A DNA stretch of 25,923 nucleotides from DATCZS01 sp036525795 (lineage in GTDB: Bacteria; Actinomycetota; Acidimicrobiia; Spongiisociales; ZC4RG35), in the NCBI GenBank assembly GCA_036525795.1, contig DATCZS010000105.1, positions 1-25,923 of the forward strand, read 5' to 3'. Shown here one piece after another: positions 1 through 8,624 of the stretch (the stretch's first letter is position 1; each line of letters opens with the position of its first letter). The translations under genes and the position numbers were made by a program. The notes under the pieces are model-generated. The model searched no databases and was not told where the DNA came from. It was given only the letters and a program-made list of their open reading frames with translations.

Positions 1-190
1 CCCGGTTGCCTCTCCTGGCCCTATGTGTTCAGACCAGTGTGACTGGGCATTACCCCAGCCGGGTTTCCCCATTCGGACATCCACGGATCAACGCTTGCTC
101 GGCAGCTTCCCGTGGCTTATCGCAGCCCGCTACGTCCTTCATCGGCTCCCAGCGCCAAGGCATTCACCAAAGACCCTTTGTAGCTTGAAT
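1..190 (-). rRNA. rrl: 23S ribosomal RNA, 5' end (partial)
   Basis: This is the first part of the large-subunit rRNA, cut by the left edge of the window. On the minus strand the segments GGTGAATGCC (from 168), GATGAAGGACG and CCGAATGGGGAAACCC match the conserved 5' domain of bacterial 23S rRNA. The 5' end is placed at about 190 by counting 22 bases back from GGTGAATGCC, as in E. coli, so it is uncertain by several bases. It follows the 16S gene with a spacer of about 217 bases and belongs to the same rRNA operon. Open frames on either strand here are not genes. Confidence 0.95.
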
Positions 191-210
191 CATATGAATC
201 CAAGACGCTT

Positions 211-234
211 GTGCTCGCTATGCAGTTCTCAAGG
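211..234 (-). promoter_or_regulatory. Spacer boxA-like antitermination element
   Basis: On the minus strand CCTTGAGAACTGCATAGCG followed by AGCAC resembles the conserved CTTGAGAACTGCATAG element found before 23S rRNA in actinobacterial operons. In the established model Nus factors bind boxA RNA and keep RNA polymerase from terminating early. A related element lies before the 16S gene at 2135-2164. The call rests on remembered similarity only. Confidence 0.55.
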
Positions 235-366
235 TGCCGGAGACAGTCGAGGCGAACCCCGACTCCCTCACGACTGAACAGTGTGCCCAAACAATCGGCC
301 CAACGGCGCTCGAGAGCGTCGGTGAACCCGTTCGAATGAATAGCCAGCCCATTGACCTAGAAGCTG

Positions 367-393
367 GAGATCTCCGTCCGAAGACGAGACCTC
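367..393 (-). other. UUCG-tetraloop hairpin after 16S rRNA
   Basis: On the minus strand the arm at 393-383 pairs with the arm at 378-367 around a TTCG loop at 382-379. The stem is four pairs next to the loop, one bulged G, then seven pairs including one G-U. Such hairpins are very stable. It starts about 15 bases past the mature 16S 3' end, so it probably shapes precursor rRNA folding or RNase cleavage. Confidence 0.55.
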
Positions 394-407
394 GTTGTGC
401 TCCTTAG

Positions 408-1933
<1,526 letters not shown>

Positions 1934-2134
1934 ACGTTCATGCGTCGACCCGAGGGCCGACGGCAATCCAGTCAATTGGTTTGACCCCTCGAACCGGCTT
2001 CCGCCGGCCCTTGGGTCCCGGGCATCTCTCGGTCGTAAGACCGTTCGATACCCGAGCGTCATGCTCTTGCTTCCTTGAACCCCTCCAGATCGACTGGGTC
2101 GTTCCGGGGGCCTGGTTGCACTGTTTTGCTGACT

Positions 2135-2164
2135 TTTGGCACGCTGTTCAGTTGTCAAGGAGCC
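2135..2164 (-). promoter_or_regulatory. rRNA leader boxA-like antitermination element
   Basis: On the minus strand CCTTGACAACTGAACAGCG is followed by TGCCAAAA. This resembles the strongly conserved CTTGAGAACTCAACAGCGTGCCAAAA element of actinobacterial rRNA leaders, where it serves Nus-dependent antitermination. The TTGACA inside it looks like a -35 box, but no TANNNT lies 16 to 18 bases downstream, so I read it as leader and not as a promoter. Confidence 0.6.
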
Positions 2165-2205
2165 CAGATGCTCCGCCCCGTCCGTTTCCAGTGGGGCGAC
2201 CCACC

Positions 2206-2235
2206 ACGGTAGTCGATCCGGCACGGCAGGACCAA
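2206..2235 (-). promoter_or_regulatory. Possible second rRNA promoter (P2), weak
   Basis: On the minus strand TTGGTC (2235-2230) lies 18 bases before TACCGT (2211-2206). The -10 hexamer is identical to that of the stronger candidate at 2303-2330, but the -35 box matches the consensus in only three positions. Tandem rRNA promoters are common, so it is noted with low confidence. It overlaps the nested stem-loop at 2221-2272. Confidence 0.25.
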
Positions 2236-2272
2236 ATCGTCTCGACCAGTCGTCGAGCACCGAGTGCCGTGC
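2221..2272 (-). other. Nested stem-loop in the rRNA leader
   Basis: GCACGGCA (2272-2265) and TGCCGTGC (2228-2221) form a perfect 8-base-pair outer stem. Inside it CTCGAC (2257-2252) pairs with GTCGAG (2246-2241) around a 5-base loop. The structure lies just downstream of the predicted start site, so it would be at the 5' end of the rRNA precursor. Its role is unknown; protection of the RNA end or processing are possibilities. Confidence 0.5.
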
Positions 2273-2302
2273 GTGTGCCGGCCGATCACCGGCGGAGAGA
2301 GA

Positions 2303-2330
2303 ACGGTACCACTCCGCCCTCTGGTGTCAA
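2303..2330 (-). promoter_or_regulatory. rRNA operon promoter (P1)
   Basis: On the minus strand a perfect -35 hexamer TTGACA (2330-2325), preceded by a T-run, is followed after 16 bases by TACCGT (2308-2303), which fits the actinobacterial -10 pattern TANNNT. Transcription would begin near 2296 and give a leader of about 363 bases before 16S. The next gene upstream, tyrS, ends at 2405, so this sits in the only intergenic space available. Confidence 0.65.
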
Positions 2331-2404
2331 AAACATGGGGTCGATGCCCGATGCATCTCGCACAACGCCACCCGGGCCGTCGCTATTCCCGCCTGCCGGG
2401 TTGG

Positions 2405-3598
2405 TCAACCGAACCGTGCGAAGCGGCGCTTCCCCACCTGGACCACATGTCCCGCGAGCTCCGAACGAGGCACCTCGAGCCGCTGCTCGGTGATCCCGTC
2501 GATCTTGACAGCCCCCTGTTCGATCAGTCGGCGGGCCTCTCCCCCGCTGTTGACCAGGCCCGCCTCCCTCAGCGCGGTGGGAAGCGAAACCGGGTCGCCG
2601 GCGGGAAGGTCGACCAGGGCAATGTCAGAGGGCGTTTCGCCCCGGCGATGGATTGCATCGAAGTGGTCCTCGGCCGACCGGGCGGAGTCGGCTCCCCAAT
2701 AGAGCGAGACGATCTCCCGTGCCAGCCTGCGCTTGGTGTCTCCCGGGTGAAGCCGGCCGTCTGCCAGGCCGGCGGCGATGGCCTCCACCTCGTGTTCGGG
2801 GAGCTCGGTGGCGAGTTGGAACCACTGCACCATCGCCTCGTCCGGGATCGACATCGTCTTTCCGAACTGTTCCTCGGCAGCCTCGTCGACGCCGATGTAG
2901 TTGCCGAGCGACTGGGACATCTTCTGCTCGCCGTCGGTGCCGACCAGGAGCGGCATCGTCAGGGCGACCTGAGGAGACATGCCATAGCGCTCCTGGATCA
3001 CCCGGCCCATCATCAGGTTCCACAGTTGATCCGTGCCGCCGAGCTCGACATCGGCCTCCACCGCCACCGAGTCGTATCCCTGCAGCAGGGGATACATGAA
3101 CTCCATCACCGAGATCGGCGATCGGGAGGCGAAGCGGTTGGCGAAGTCGGTCCGCTCCAGCATCTGGGCGACGGTCGCCTTCGAAGTCAGTTCGAGGACC
3201 GCAGCCATATCCAGCTCACCGAGCCATTCGGAGTTGTATCGGATCTCGAGCGGCTCGGGCAGCAGGATCCGCTCGAAGTCGGCCAGCACCGCGTCGGCGT
3301 ACGCCCTCACCTCTTCTCGGGTCAAGCGCTTTCGGGTCTCACTCTTCCCGCTCGGATCCCCGACCTGGGCCGTGAAATCGCCCACGATCAGAACCGCCGT
3401 GTGACCGAGTTCCTGGAAGTGGCGCAGCTTGCGCAACACGACGGCCCAGCCGAGGGTGACCGAGGGGGCGGTTGGATCCATGCCGAGCTTCACTCGCAGC
3501 GGCCGCCCCGACTCGATCTTGGACGTGAGTTCCTCGGCAGGCACGACGGTGTCGGCGCCGCGCAGAATCCGCTGGAGCTGTGTCTCGACGTCGGTCAT
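2405..3598 (-). CDS. tyrS: Tyrosine--tRNA ligase with an altered HIGH motif
   Basis: Class I aminoacyl-tRNA synthetase that activates tyrosine with ATP and charges tRNA-Tyr in the cytoplasm. The 397-residue length is normal for the bacterial TyrZ-like branch. The Rossmann domain shows KLGMDPTAPS (37-46), LIVGDFTAQVGDPSGKS (70-86) and ELGGTDQLWN (185-194); a C-terminal S4 RNA-binding domain spans about 330-397 (SGGEARRLIEQGAVKIDG). Two signature motifs deviate. The HIGH position reads TLGW (48-51), losing both histidines, and KMSKS reads KMSQS (226-230). The frame is open and all other blocks are intact, so the gene looks functional. It starts at ATG 3598, 48 bases after mpg, with no clear Shine-Dalgarno; TAACCT lies 10 bases upstream. 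It is the last protein gene before the rRNA operon. Confidence 0.93.
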   Translation of the reverse strand: MTDVETQLQRILRGADTVVPAEELTSKIESGRPLRVKLGMDPTAPSVTLGWAVVLRKLRHFQELGHTAVLIVGDFTAQVGDPSGKSETRKRLTREEVRAYADAVLADFERILLPEPLEIRYNSEWLGELDMAAVLELTSKATVAQMLERTDFANRFASRSPISVMEFMYPLLQGYDSVAVEADVELGGTDQLWNLMMGRVIQERYGMSPQVALTMPLLVGTDGEQKMSQSLGNYIGVDEAAEEQFGKTMSIPDEAMVQWFQLATELPEHEVEAIAAGLADGRLHPGDTKRRLAREIVSLYWGADSARSAEDHFDAIHRRGETPSDIALVDLPAGDPVSLPTALREAGLVNSGGEARRLIEQGAVKIDGITEQRLEVPRSELAGHVVQVGKRRFARFG

Positions 3599-3646
3599 GC
3601 GCCCCGGAAGGTTACCCGACGGCTCCCGACCCCGAACTCGGTTCGG

Positions 3647-4186
3647 TCAATCCGCTGCCACGAACCTCCAGCGGCGCTCCGTCGCCCGGGTGAGCCCGAC
3701 GCGGGGGGTCGCCACCACCGATGGGGGTGCCTGCCCGGCGACCAACCGTATGGGTCCGGGAGTCAACAGGTCGAGGCCGTCGTGTTCACCGGTGATCGCC
3801 AGGCCCTGGGCGAGCTTGCCGGGGCCATCGAGGAGATGGTCGTCGCGCTTCCTTCGCCGGCGGACCACATCTTCGCCACACACGATCGCACCCGCTCGGA
3901 GCAGCACGGCTTCACCTGTGCCGACCGGACCGGTGACGACGTTGGCACACCAGTGGATCCCGTATGAGCGGTAGACGTACAGCGTCCCGGCCGCTGCGAA
4001 CATCGAACGGTTGCGGGGCGTCTCTCCCGGAAACGAATGGCTCGCCGGGTCGTCCATCGTGTATGCCTCGACCTCTGTGAGGCATATCTGAACCTCCAGC
4101 CCGTCGACGAAGGAGACGAGGAGGCATCCGAGGAGGGCGGGTGCCACCTCGGGGGCGGGTCCCTCGAGCCGGTTGCGGCCGATCAC
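3647..4186 (-). CDS. mpg: 3-methyladenine DNA glycosylase (AAG/MPG family)
   Basis: Base-excision repair enzyme that removes alkylated purines such as 3-methyladenine from DNA. The 179-residue protein is a single AAG-fold domain. The family core is present: TEVEAY with the catalytic-region glutamates (37-42), DDPASHSFPGETPRNRSMF (45-63), the DNA-intercalating-loop region YVYRSYGIHWCANVV (70-84), and the C-terminal PRVGLTRATERRWRF. The start is GTG 4186, overlapping the argF stop by four bases (GTGA), which implies translational coupling. In Mycobacterium tuberculosis mpg also sits directly before tyrS, so this pair is a conserved actinobacterial association. A 6-base-pair hairpin at 3632-3646 overlaps its last codons. 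Its repair role in this operon may be incidental. Confidence 0.93.
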   Translation of the reverse strand: MIGRNRLEGPAPEVAPALLGCLLVSFVDGLEVQICLTEVEAYTMDDPASHSFPGETPRNRSMFAAAGTLYVYRSYGIHWCANVVTGPVGTGEAVLLRAGAIVCGEDVVRRRRKRDDHLLDGPGKLAQGLAITGEHDGLDLLTPGPIRLVAGQAPPSVVATPRVGLTRATERRWRFVAAD

Positions 4187-5070
4187 CCGAGTTGATCGAG
4201 GAGGACCGCCTTGAAGGAGTGGAGACGGTTCTCCGCCTGGTCGAAGACTCGCGAACGCTCATGCTCGAGAACTTCGTGGGTCACCTCGTCGCCTCGATGG
4301 GCGGGGAGGCAATGAAGGAAGATGGCACCGGGGGCAGCGCGATCGAACATCGCCTCGTCAACGCGGTACCGGGCGAAGTGGCGCCGGCGGAGTTCGGCCT
4401 CCTCCTCCTGTCCCATCGACGCCCAGACGTCGGTGTAGACGGCGTCGGCCCCCTCGACGGCCTCCAGGGGGTCGGTCGTCACCACGACCGGTCCGTGTGC
4501 CTCTGCCATCCGGACGATCGCAGGATCAGGCTCGTAGCCGGGGGCGGTTGCGACACGGATCGAGCCGCCGCACATCGTCACGGCGACCATCAGCGAGTGA
4601 CAGACGTTGTTTCCGTCGCCCACGTAGGCGACGGTTCCGTTCATGACGCCATTCTCCGCCAGGGTCATCACGTCGGCCACTGCCTGGCAGGGATGCTCGC
4701 GGTCGCTGAGCAGGTTCACCACCGGGACGTCCACGACCGCGTCGATCGCCTCGAGATCGCCGTGATCGAACACCCGCATCGCGAGCAGGTCGAGGTAGCG
4801 GTCCAGGACCCTCCCGACGTCCTCGGGCGTCTCCCGGCTTCCCATTCCCGTCTGATCGTTGCGGATGGCAAGGGGATGCGCACCGAGTTGCACGGCGGCC
4901 ACGTCGCAGCTCACCCACGTTCTGAGCGATTGCTTCTCGAAGAACAGCCCGATGGACCGTCCCGCAAGGGCCGAGACATACCGTTCCGGTCGGCGTTTGA
5001 CCTCCAGCCCCAGGGTGACGAGGTCTCGCACGCGTTCGGGACCCAGGTCGGAAACTGTGAGAAAGCTCAT
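4183..5070 (-). CDS. argF: Ornithine carbamoyltransferase
   Basis: Transfers the carbamoyl group of carbamoyl phosphate to ornithine, giving citrulline in arginine synthesis. The 295 residues cover both transcarbamylase domains. Visible sites are the carbamoyl-phosphate loop SLRTW (48-52), HPCQ (126-129), GDGNNV (151-156), the ornithine-binding SMG loop (218-220) and HCLP (253-256). The SMG and HCLP motifs favour ornithine over aspartate as acceptor. The usual STRTR is changed: Leu for Thr, seen in some true ornithine transcarbamylases, and Trp for the last Arg, which I do not recognise as standard. ATG 5070 overlaps the pheT stop by four bases (ATGA). In many actinobacteria pheT is followed by argC-J-B-D-F-R-G-H; here argF is the only arginine gene present. 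Confidence 0.9.
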   Translation of the reverse strand: MSFLTVSDLGPERVRDLVTLGLEVKRRPERYVSALAGRSIGLFFEKQSLRTWVSCDVAAVQLGAHPLAIRNDQTGMGSRETPEDVGRVLDRYLDLLAMRVFDHGDLEAIDAVVDVPVVNLLSDREHPCQAVADVMTLAENGVMNGTVAYVGDGNNVCHSLMVAVTMCGGSIRVATAPGYEPDPAIVRMAEAHGPVVVTTDPLEAVEGADAVYTDVWASMGQEEEAELRRRHFARYRVDEAMFDRAAPGAIFLHCLPAHRGDEVTHEVLEHERSRVFDQAENRLHSFKAVLLDQLG

Positions 5071-7472
5071 GCCTTGCCTCGCAACTCGGCCCCCATCGCC
5101 TCCGCAGCCTGCACCATGCGGCCTCGCACGGGGGCAACCTCCTCGTTGGTGAGCGTCCGGTCCGCCGCCCTGAGCACATAGCGGATCGCCAGGCTCCGAC
5201 GACCCGCCTCCAGCCCAACGTACTCGTCGAACACGAAGGCTCTCTCGACCAGGCCAGCGGCCGCCTCCGTGGTGGCACCCAACAGGGCGTCTGCGGGCAC
5301 CGACGGCTCGACGAGGAAGGCCAGGTCGAATTCGACCGGAGGGAAGGTGCTCGGCGTGCTGAGCTGGGTGAGAGGCACCGGGGCGAGCAGTCGGTCCAGG
5401 TCGAGCTCTCCGGCCACCACCCGCCCGGGGAGCTCATAGGCGGCCGCGGTGCGCGGATGGATCTCTCCGATCACACCGACGACGTGCCGTGTTTGGTCGG
5501 ACCCCGTCACGACGACGTCGGCGGTCCGTCCCGGGTGGAAGCCGGGATGCCCGGCGGGTTCCAGTTCGAAATGGAGGCCCAGCCGTCTGGCCACCGTCCG
5601 CCACACGGCGGACCCGGTGTGGAAGTCCACCGGTCGCGGGGGATCGGCCAGCGACCGGTCGCCGAAACCTCCGACGAGCACGAAGCCGACGCGATCGGGC
5701 TGATCGGGGATGCGAGGATCGGTTGCGTCCGGCCGGGCGAAGAACACCTTCCCGACTTCGAAGAGACCCACCGAGTCGGCACCGTGGGAGAGGTTGTATC
5801 TGGCGGACGCCAGCAAGGACGGCAACAACGTCGTGCGGAGCATCGACTCTTCCTCGCGGAGCGGGTTCTTCACGACGACGACTGACCTGGCCGGATGTTC
5901 CCCCGGATATCCGAACGCATCGAGGTCCGCTTTGCCGATGAAGCTCAGGTGTACGGCCTGGTCGAGTCCGGCCCCCACGAAGGCGGCGCGGAGCGTACGG
6001 GCGCGGCGTTGTTCGGGTGTCCATCCGCCTCCGAACCCCGTCGGCACCGAATCGGGGAACTCGCCGTATCCATGGAGCCGGGCGACCTCCTCGATGAGGT
6101 CGATCGGCCGCTCCAGATCCGGGCGGAAACCGGGAATCGTCACGATCAGGGGATCGTCCCCCTCCACATCGAGACCGATGGACCGGAGCAGGCCGGCCAC
6201 GTGCTCAGGCGGCAGTCCCGGTCCGAGCGTTCGAGTCACCTCGTACCGGGACAACTCGATGCGAGGACGCTCGAAGGGAACCGCCACGACGTCGATGGCG
6301 TGGTCGAGAAGCGTGCCACCGCCGGTCTCCAGCAACAGCTCTGCGGCTCGCGCCGAGGCGAGGAGAGGAAGCTCGCGGTCCACGCCGCGCTCGAATCGGG
6401 CCGAAGCCTCCGACCGGAGGTTGTGCCGTCGCGACATCCACATGATGGTCGGGGGGTGCCAGGAAGCCGCCTCGAGCAGGATTCGCCGGCTGTCGTTGCC
6501 CACCTCGGAGTCCGCTCCTCCCATCGTGCCCGCCAGCGAGGTCGGCCCGTCGGCGTCGCAGATGACGAGGTCCTCGGTCACCAGCGAGCGCTCGACACCA
6601 TCGAGGGTGACCAGGGTTTCGCCATCGTGTGCCCTTCGCACCACCAGTGCATCTCCTGCGACCCGGTCGGCGTCGAAGGCGTGCAGTGGATGGCCGAGCT
6701 CGAGCATCACGTAGTTCGTGACATCCACGGCGTTGGAGATCGGGCGCATGCCCGCAACACGGAGACGTCTCCGCATCCACAGAGGAGACGGCCCGATCGC
6801 GACCCCGTCGAGCTCGCGAGCGGTGAAACGGAAGCATCCGCCGGCGTCCTCGATCGTGATTCGGGTGGAAGGGGCGCCCGGAGTGGTGACAGGTTGCGGC
6901 ACGGGTGGCCGCATCGCGACTCCGTAATAGGCGCCCAGGTCCCGAGCGATGCCGACCATCGACATGGCGTCCGGTCGGTTGGGTGTGATGGACAGGTCGA
7001 ATACGACGTCCGGCAGCTCGACGTAGTCGGAGAAGGCAGCCCCGACCGGTGCATCCGGTTCGAGCACGAGAATGCCTGCGTGGTCGTCGCCCAGCAGGAG
7101 TTCCCGCTCGGAGCAGATCATCCCGTTCGACTCGACTCCCCGGATGGTCCGCACGCCGATCTCGAAGCCGCCCGGGAGCACCGCTCCTGGCTGAGCGAAC
7201 GCGACGACGGCATCCGCCTCGAAGTTCCATGCCCCACAGATCACCCGGATCGGGTCTCCTCCGGTGGTGACGGTGCACACCCGTACCTTGTCTGCATCGG
7301 GATGAGGGTCGACCGTCAGAACCCTGGCGACGACCACCCCGGTCCAATCGGCCTCGAGGCGCTCGACACCCTCCACCTCATGGCCGAGCGAGGCGAGTGC
7401 CACGCGGATGTCCTCGGGGTCTCGGGTAGGGAGGTCGATGTAGTCCTCCAGCCATCGCAGAGACACCTTCAT
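5067..7472 (-). CDS. pheT: Phenylalanine--tRNA ligase, beta subunit
   Basis: Beta subunit of the alpha2-beta2 phenylalanyl-tRNA synthetase; it binds tRNA and carries the editing site, while PheS holds the catalytic site. At 801 residues it is full length. From the N-terminus: the B1 start KVSLRWLEDYIDLP, an EMAP-like tRNA-binding fold (about 40-150, with PHPDADKVRVCTV), the B3/B4 editing domain (about 210-380, with NAVDVTNYVMLELGHPLHAF), B5 (about 405-480), the catalytic-like core, and an FDX-ACB anticodon-binding domain at the C-terminus (about 710-801, starting near FPPVEFDLAFLV). The start is ATG 7472 with AGGAGG about seven bases upstream. It is separated from pheS by 70 bases that hold a hairpin and an open mini-frame. 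Confidence 0.96.
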   Translation of the reverse strand: MKVSLRWLEDYIDLPTRDPEDIRVALASLGHEVEGVERLEADWTGVVVARVLTVDPHPDADKVRVCTVTTGGDPIRVICGAWNFEADAVVAFAQPGAVLPGGFEIGVRTIRGVESNGMICSERELLLGDDHAGILVLEPDAPVGAAFSDYVELPDVVFDLSITPNRPDAMSMVGIARDLGAYYGVAMRPPVPQPVTTPGAPSTRITIEDAGGCFRFTARELDGVAIGPSPLWMRRRLRVAGMRPISNAVDVTNYVMLELGHPLHAFDADRVAGDALVVRRAHDGETLVTLDGVERSLVTEDLVICDADGPTSLAGTMGGADSEVGNDSRRILLEAASWHPPTIMWMSRRHNLRSEASARFERGVDRELPLLASARAAELLLETGGGTLLDHAIDVVAVPFERPRIELSRYEVTRTLGPGLPPEHVAGLLRSIGLDVEGDDPLIVTIPGFRPDLERPIDLIEEVARLHGYGEFPDSVPTGFGGGWTPEQRRARTLRAAFVGAGLDQAVHLSFIGKADLDAFGYPGEHPARSVVVVKNPLREEESMLRTTLLPSLLASARYNLSHGADSVGLFEVGKVFFARPDATDPRIPDQPDRVGFVLVGGFGDRSLADPPRPVDFHTGSAVWRTVARRLGLHFELEPAGHPGFHPGRTADVVVTGSDQTRHVVGVIGEIHPRTAAAYELPGRVVAGELDLDRLLAPVPLTQLSTPSTFPPVEFDLAFLVEPSVPADALLGATTEAAAGLVERAFVFDEYVGLEAGRRSLAIRYVLRAADRTLTNEEVAPVRGRMVQAAEAMGAELRGKA

Positions 7473-7546
7473 GGCCTGCCTCCTGGCACCGGCGGGTGAT
7501 CGCTGATCGCGCCTGCCCTGCGGGCAGGCCATAGCTGATCGTTCAT
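7469..7546 (-). CDS. Possible 25-codon bridging mini-ORF between pheS and pheT
   Basis: A short frame starts with an ATG overlapping the pheS stop (ATGA) and ends with a TGA overlapping the pheT start (ATGA), so it spans the gap exactly. It would encode 25 residues beginning MNDQLWPARRAGAISD and ending PPVPGGRP. It has no similarity I recognise and no transmembrane or signal character. A ribosome finishing pheS could re-initiate here and be delivered to pheT. In GC-rich DNA such a frame can arise by chance, so it is a candidate only. Confidence 0.25.
   Translation of the reverse strand: MNDQLWPARRAGAISDHPPVPGGRP
7511..7529 (-). other. Hairpin in the pheS-pheT gap
   Basis: On the minus strand GCCTGCCC-GCA-GGGCAGGC is a perfect 8-base-pair stem with a 3-base loop. 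It is flanked on both sides by GATCAGC. No T-run follows, so I do not call it a terminator. It lies inside the bridging mini-frame and about 40 bases before the pheT start, where it could stabilise mRNA ends or tune the two subunits' expression. Confidence 0.45.
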
Positions 7547-8598
7547 GCGAACTGCCTCAGGAAGCGGATGTCGTTCTCGATGAAATGCCGAATGTTGTGG
7601 ATGTCGTGGCGCACCATCGCGAGGCGTTCCACGCCCATGCCGAAGGCGAAGCCCGTGACCTCGGCCGGGTCGTATCCGACGGCCAGGAAGACATTGGGAT
7701 CGACCATGCCGCACCCGAGCATCTCGAGCCATCCGGCACCCCCGCACACCCGGCATCCCGCTTCTCCCCCATCGCAGGCGAAGCACGAGACGTCGAGCTC
7801 GGCCGACGGCTCGGTGAAAGGGAAGAAATGGGGACGGAAACGCACGGTGGTGCGCGGGCCGAAGAACTCGCGGGCGAAGTGGGCCAGTGTCCCCTTCAAG
7901 TCAGAAAACGTGATGCTGTCGTCGACCGCCAGGCCTTCGATCTGGTGGAACACCGGCAGATGCGACGCGTCGATCGTATCTGTGCGATAGACCTTTCCAG
8001 GAACCACCACGTGTACCGGCGGCCGGTGGCGTTCCATCCACCGGGCCTGCATCGGTGACGTCTGGGTGCGGAGCAGCATCTCGTCCGCCGGGTCGCCGAA
8101 GTCGAGCCGGCCGCCATCCAGATACATCGTGTCCGACTCGGCACGCGCCGGATGGGTGGGCGGCGTGTTCAACGCGTCGAAGTTGTACCAGCCGAGCTCC
8201 GCCTCGGGTCCCTCGGCGACGACGTAGCCAAGGCCGATGAAGATCTCGCACACTTCGTCGATCGTCTGCTGAATCAGGTGGAACACCCCGGAGGGGATGG
8301 CGTAGGCCTCGAGCGTGACGTCCAGCCGGTCGCCGGCGAGGAGGGCGTCCGCCGCGAGTCGCTCGAGGTCGGCTCGCCGCGACGCGATCAGCTCGACGAC
8401 CGCGCCACGGGCGGCCTGAAGCGCCCTGCCCATTGCGGGCTTCTGATCGGCCGGCAGCGAGGCCATGCCCCGCTGCAGCTCGGAGATCAACGACCGCTTC
8501 CCGAGCAGTTCGCTGTCGAGCGCGTCGAGCGCAGTCAGGTCGGCGGTGTCGGCGATGCGCTCGCGGGCGGTTGAGACGAGAGTGTCGAGTTGATCCAT
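7543..8598 (-). CDS. pheS: Phenylalanine--tRNA ligase, alpha subunit
   Basis: Catalytic subunit of phenylalanyl-tRNA synthetase, a class II enzyme that charges tRNA-Phe. The 351-residue protein has an N-terminal coiled-coil arm (about 1-85, with LGKRS at 32-36) that contacts tRNA, then the class II core. Visible blocks are the HPAR segment (149-152), TQTSPMQARWM (179-189), GKVYRTDTIDASHLPVFHQIEG (201-222) and motif 3, GFAFGMGVERLAM (316-328). Four cysteines in two CxxC pairs (272/275 and 282/285) look like a zinc or structural knuckle, as in some bacterial PheS. ATG 8598 is chosen because it gives the normal family N-terminus; the Shine-Dalgarno is weak. It follows the methyltransferase gene after 26 bases. 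Confidence 0.95.
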   Translation of the reverse strand: MDQLDTLVSTARERIADTADLTALDALDSELLGKRSLISELQRGMASLPADQKPAMGRALQAARGAVVELIASRRADLERLAADALLAGDRLDVTLEAYAIPSGVFHLIQQTIDEVCEIFIGLGYVVAEGPEAELGWYNFDALNTPPTHPARAESDTMYLDGGRLDFGDPADEMLLRTQTSPMQARWMERHRPPVHVVVPGKVYRTDTIDASHLPVFHQIEGLAVDDSITFSDLKGTLAHFAREFFGPRTTVRFRPHFFPFTEPSAELDVSCFACDGGEAGCRVCGGAGWLEMLGCGMVDPNVFLAVGYDPAEVTGFAFGMGVERLAMVRHDIHNIRHFIENDIRFLRQFA

Positions 8599-8624
8599 GG
8601 AATCCGGTTCGGGGAGCGCGGAGG

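Larger units (their letters stand above)
191..407 (-). other. 16S-23S internal transcribed spacer without tRNA genes
   Basis: This 217-base spacer separates the two rRNAs. I looked for the tRNA-Ile and tRNA-Ala genes often found here and saw no acceptor, T-loop or anticodon-arm pattern; tRNA-free spacers are common in actinobacteria. It holds a boxA-like antitermination element near the 23S end (211-234) and a UUCG-capped hairpin just after the 16S (367-393). The boundaries depend on the estimated rRNA ends. Confidence 0.8.
1934..2296 (-). other. rRNA operon leader (pre-16S transcribed region)
   Basis: This gene-free stretch between the rRNA promoter and 16S is expected to be transcribed and removed by RNases. 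It holds a boxA-like element (2135-2164), a nested stem-loop (2221-2272) and two small tetraloop hairpins on the minus strand: CGGTC-TTAC-GACCG at 2030-2043 and CCGGC-GGAA-GCCGG at 1994-2007. No protein-coding frame here has a ribosome-binding site or recognisable product. The right-hand limit is the start site predicted from the promoter at 2303-2330. Confidence 0.65.

Noticed and set aside
191..407. tRNA-Ile or tRNA-Ala in the rRNA spacer
   Set aside because: No tRNA-like acceptor stem, GTTCGA-type T-loop or CCA-adjacent pattern in the right arrangement was found in the 217 bases.
2155..2160. A third rRNA promoter at the TTGACA inside the leader
   Set aside because: No -10 element follows at 16 to 18 bases and the hexamer is part of the conserved boxA-like element.
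3599..3646. T-box leader before tyrS
   Set aside because: The gap from mpg is 48 bases, far too short for a T-box, and lacks its conserved bulge sequence.
2264..3967. A 567-codon plus-strand open frame opposite tyrS and mpg
   Set aside because: It is the antisense shadow of two clearly recognisable genes, has no family features, and is full of low-complexity His/Arg/Gly runs produced by GC-rich complementary codons.
5895..7499. A 534-codon plus-strand open frame opposite pheT
   Set aside because: The minus-strand frame is unmistakably PheT over its whole length; the plus frame has no recognisable domain and no ribosome-binding site.
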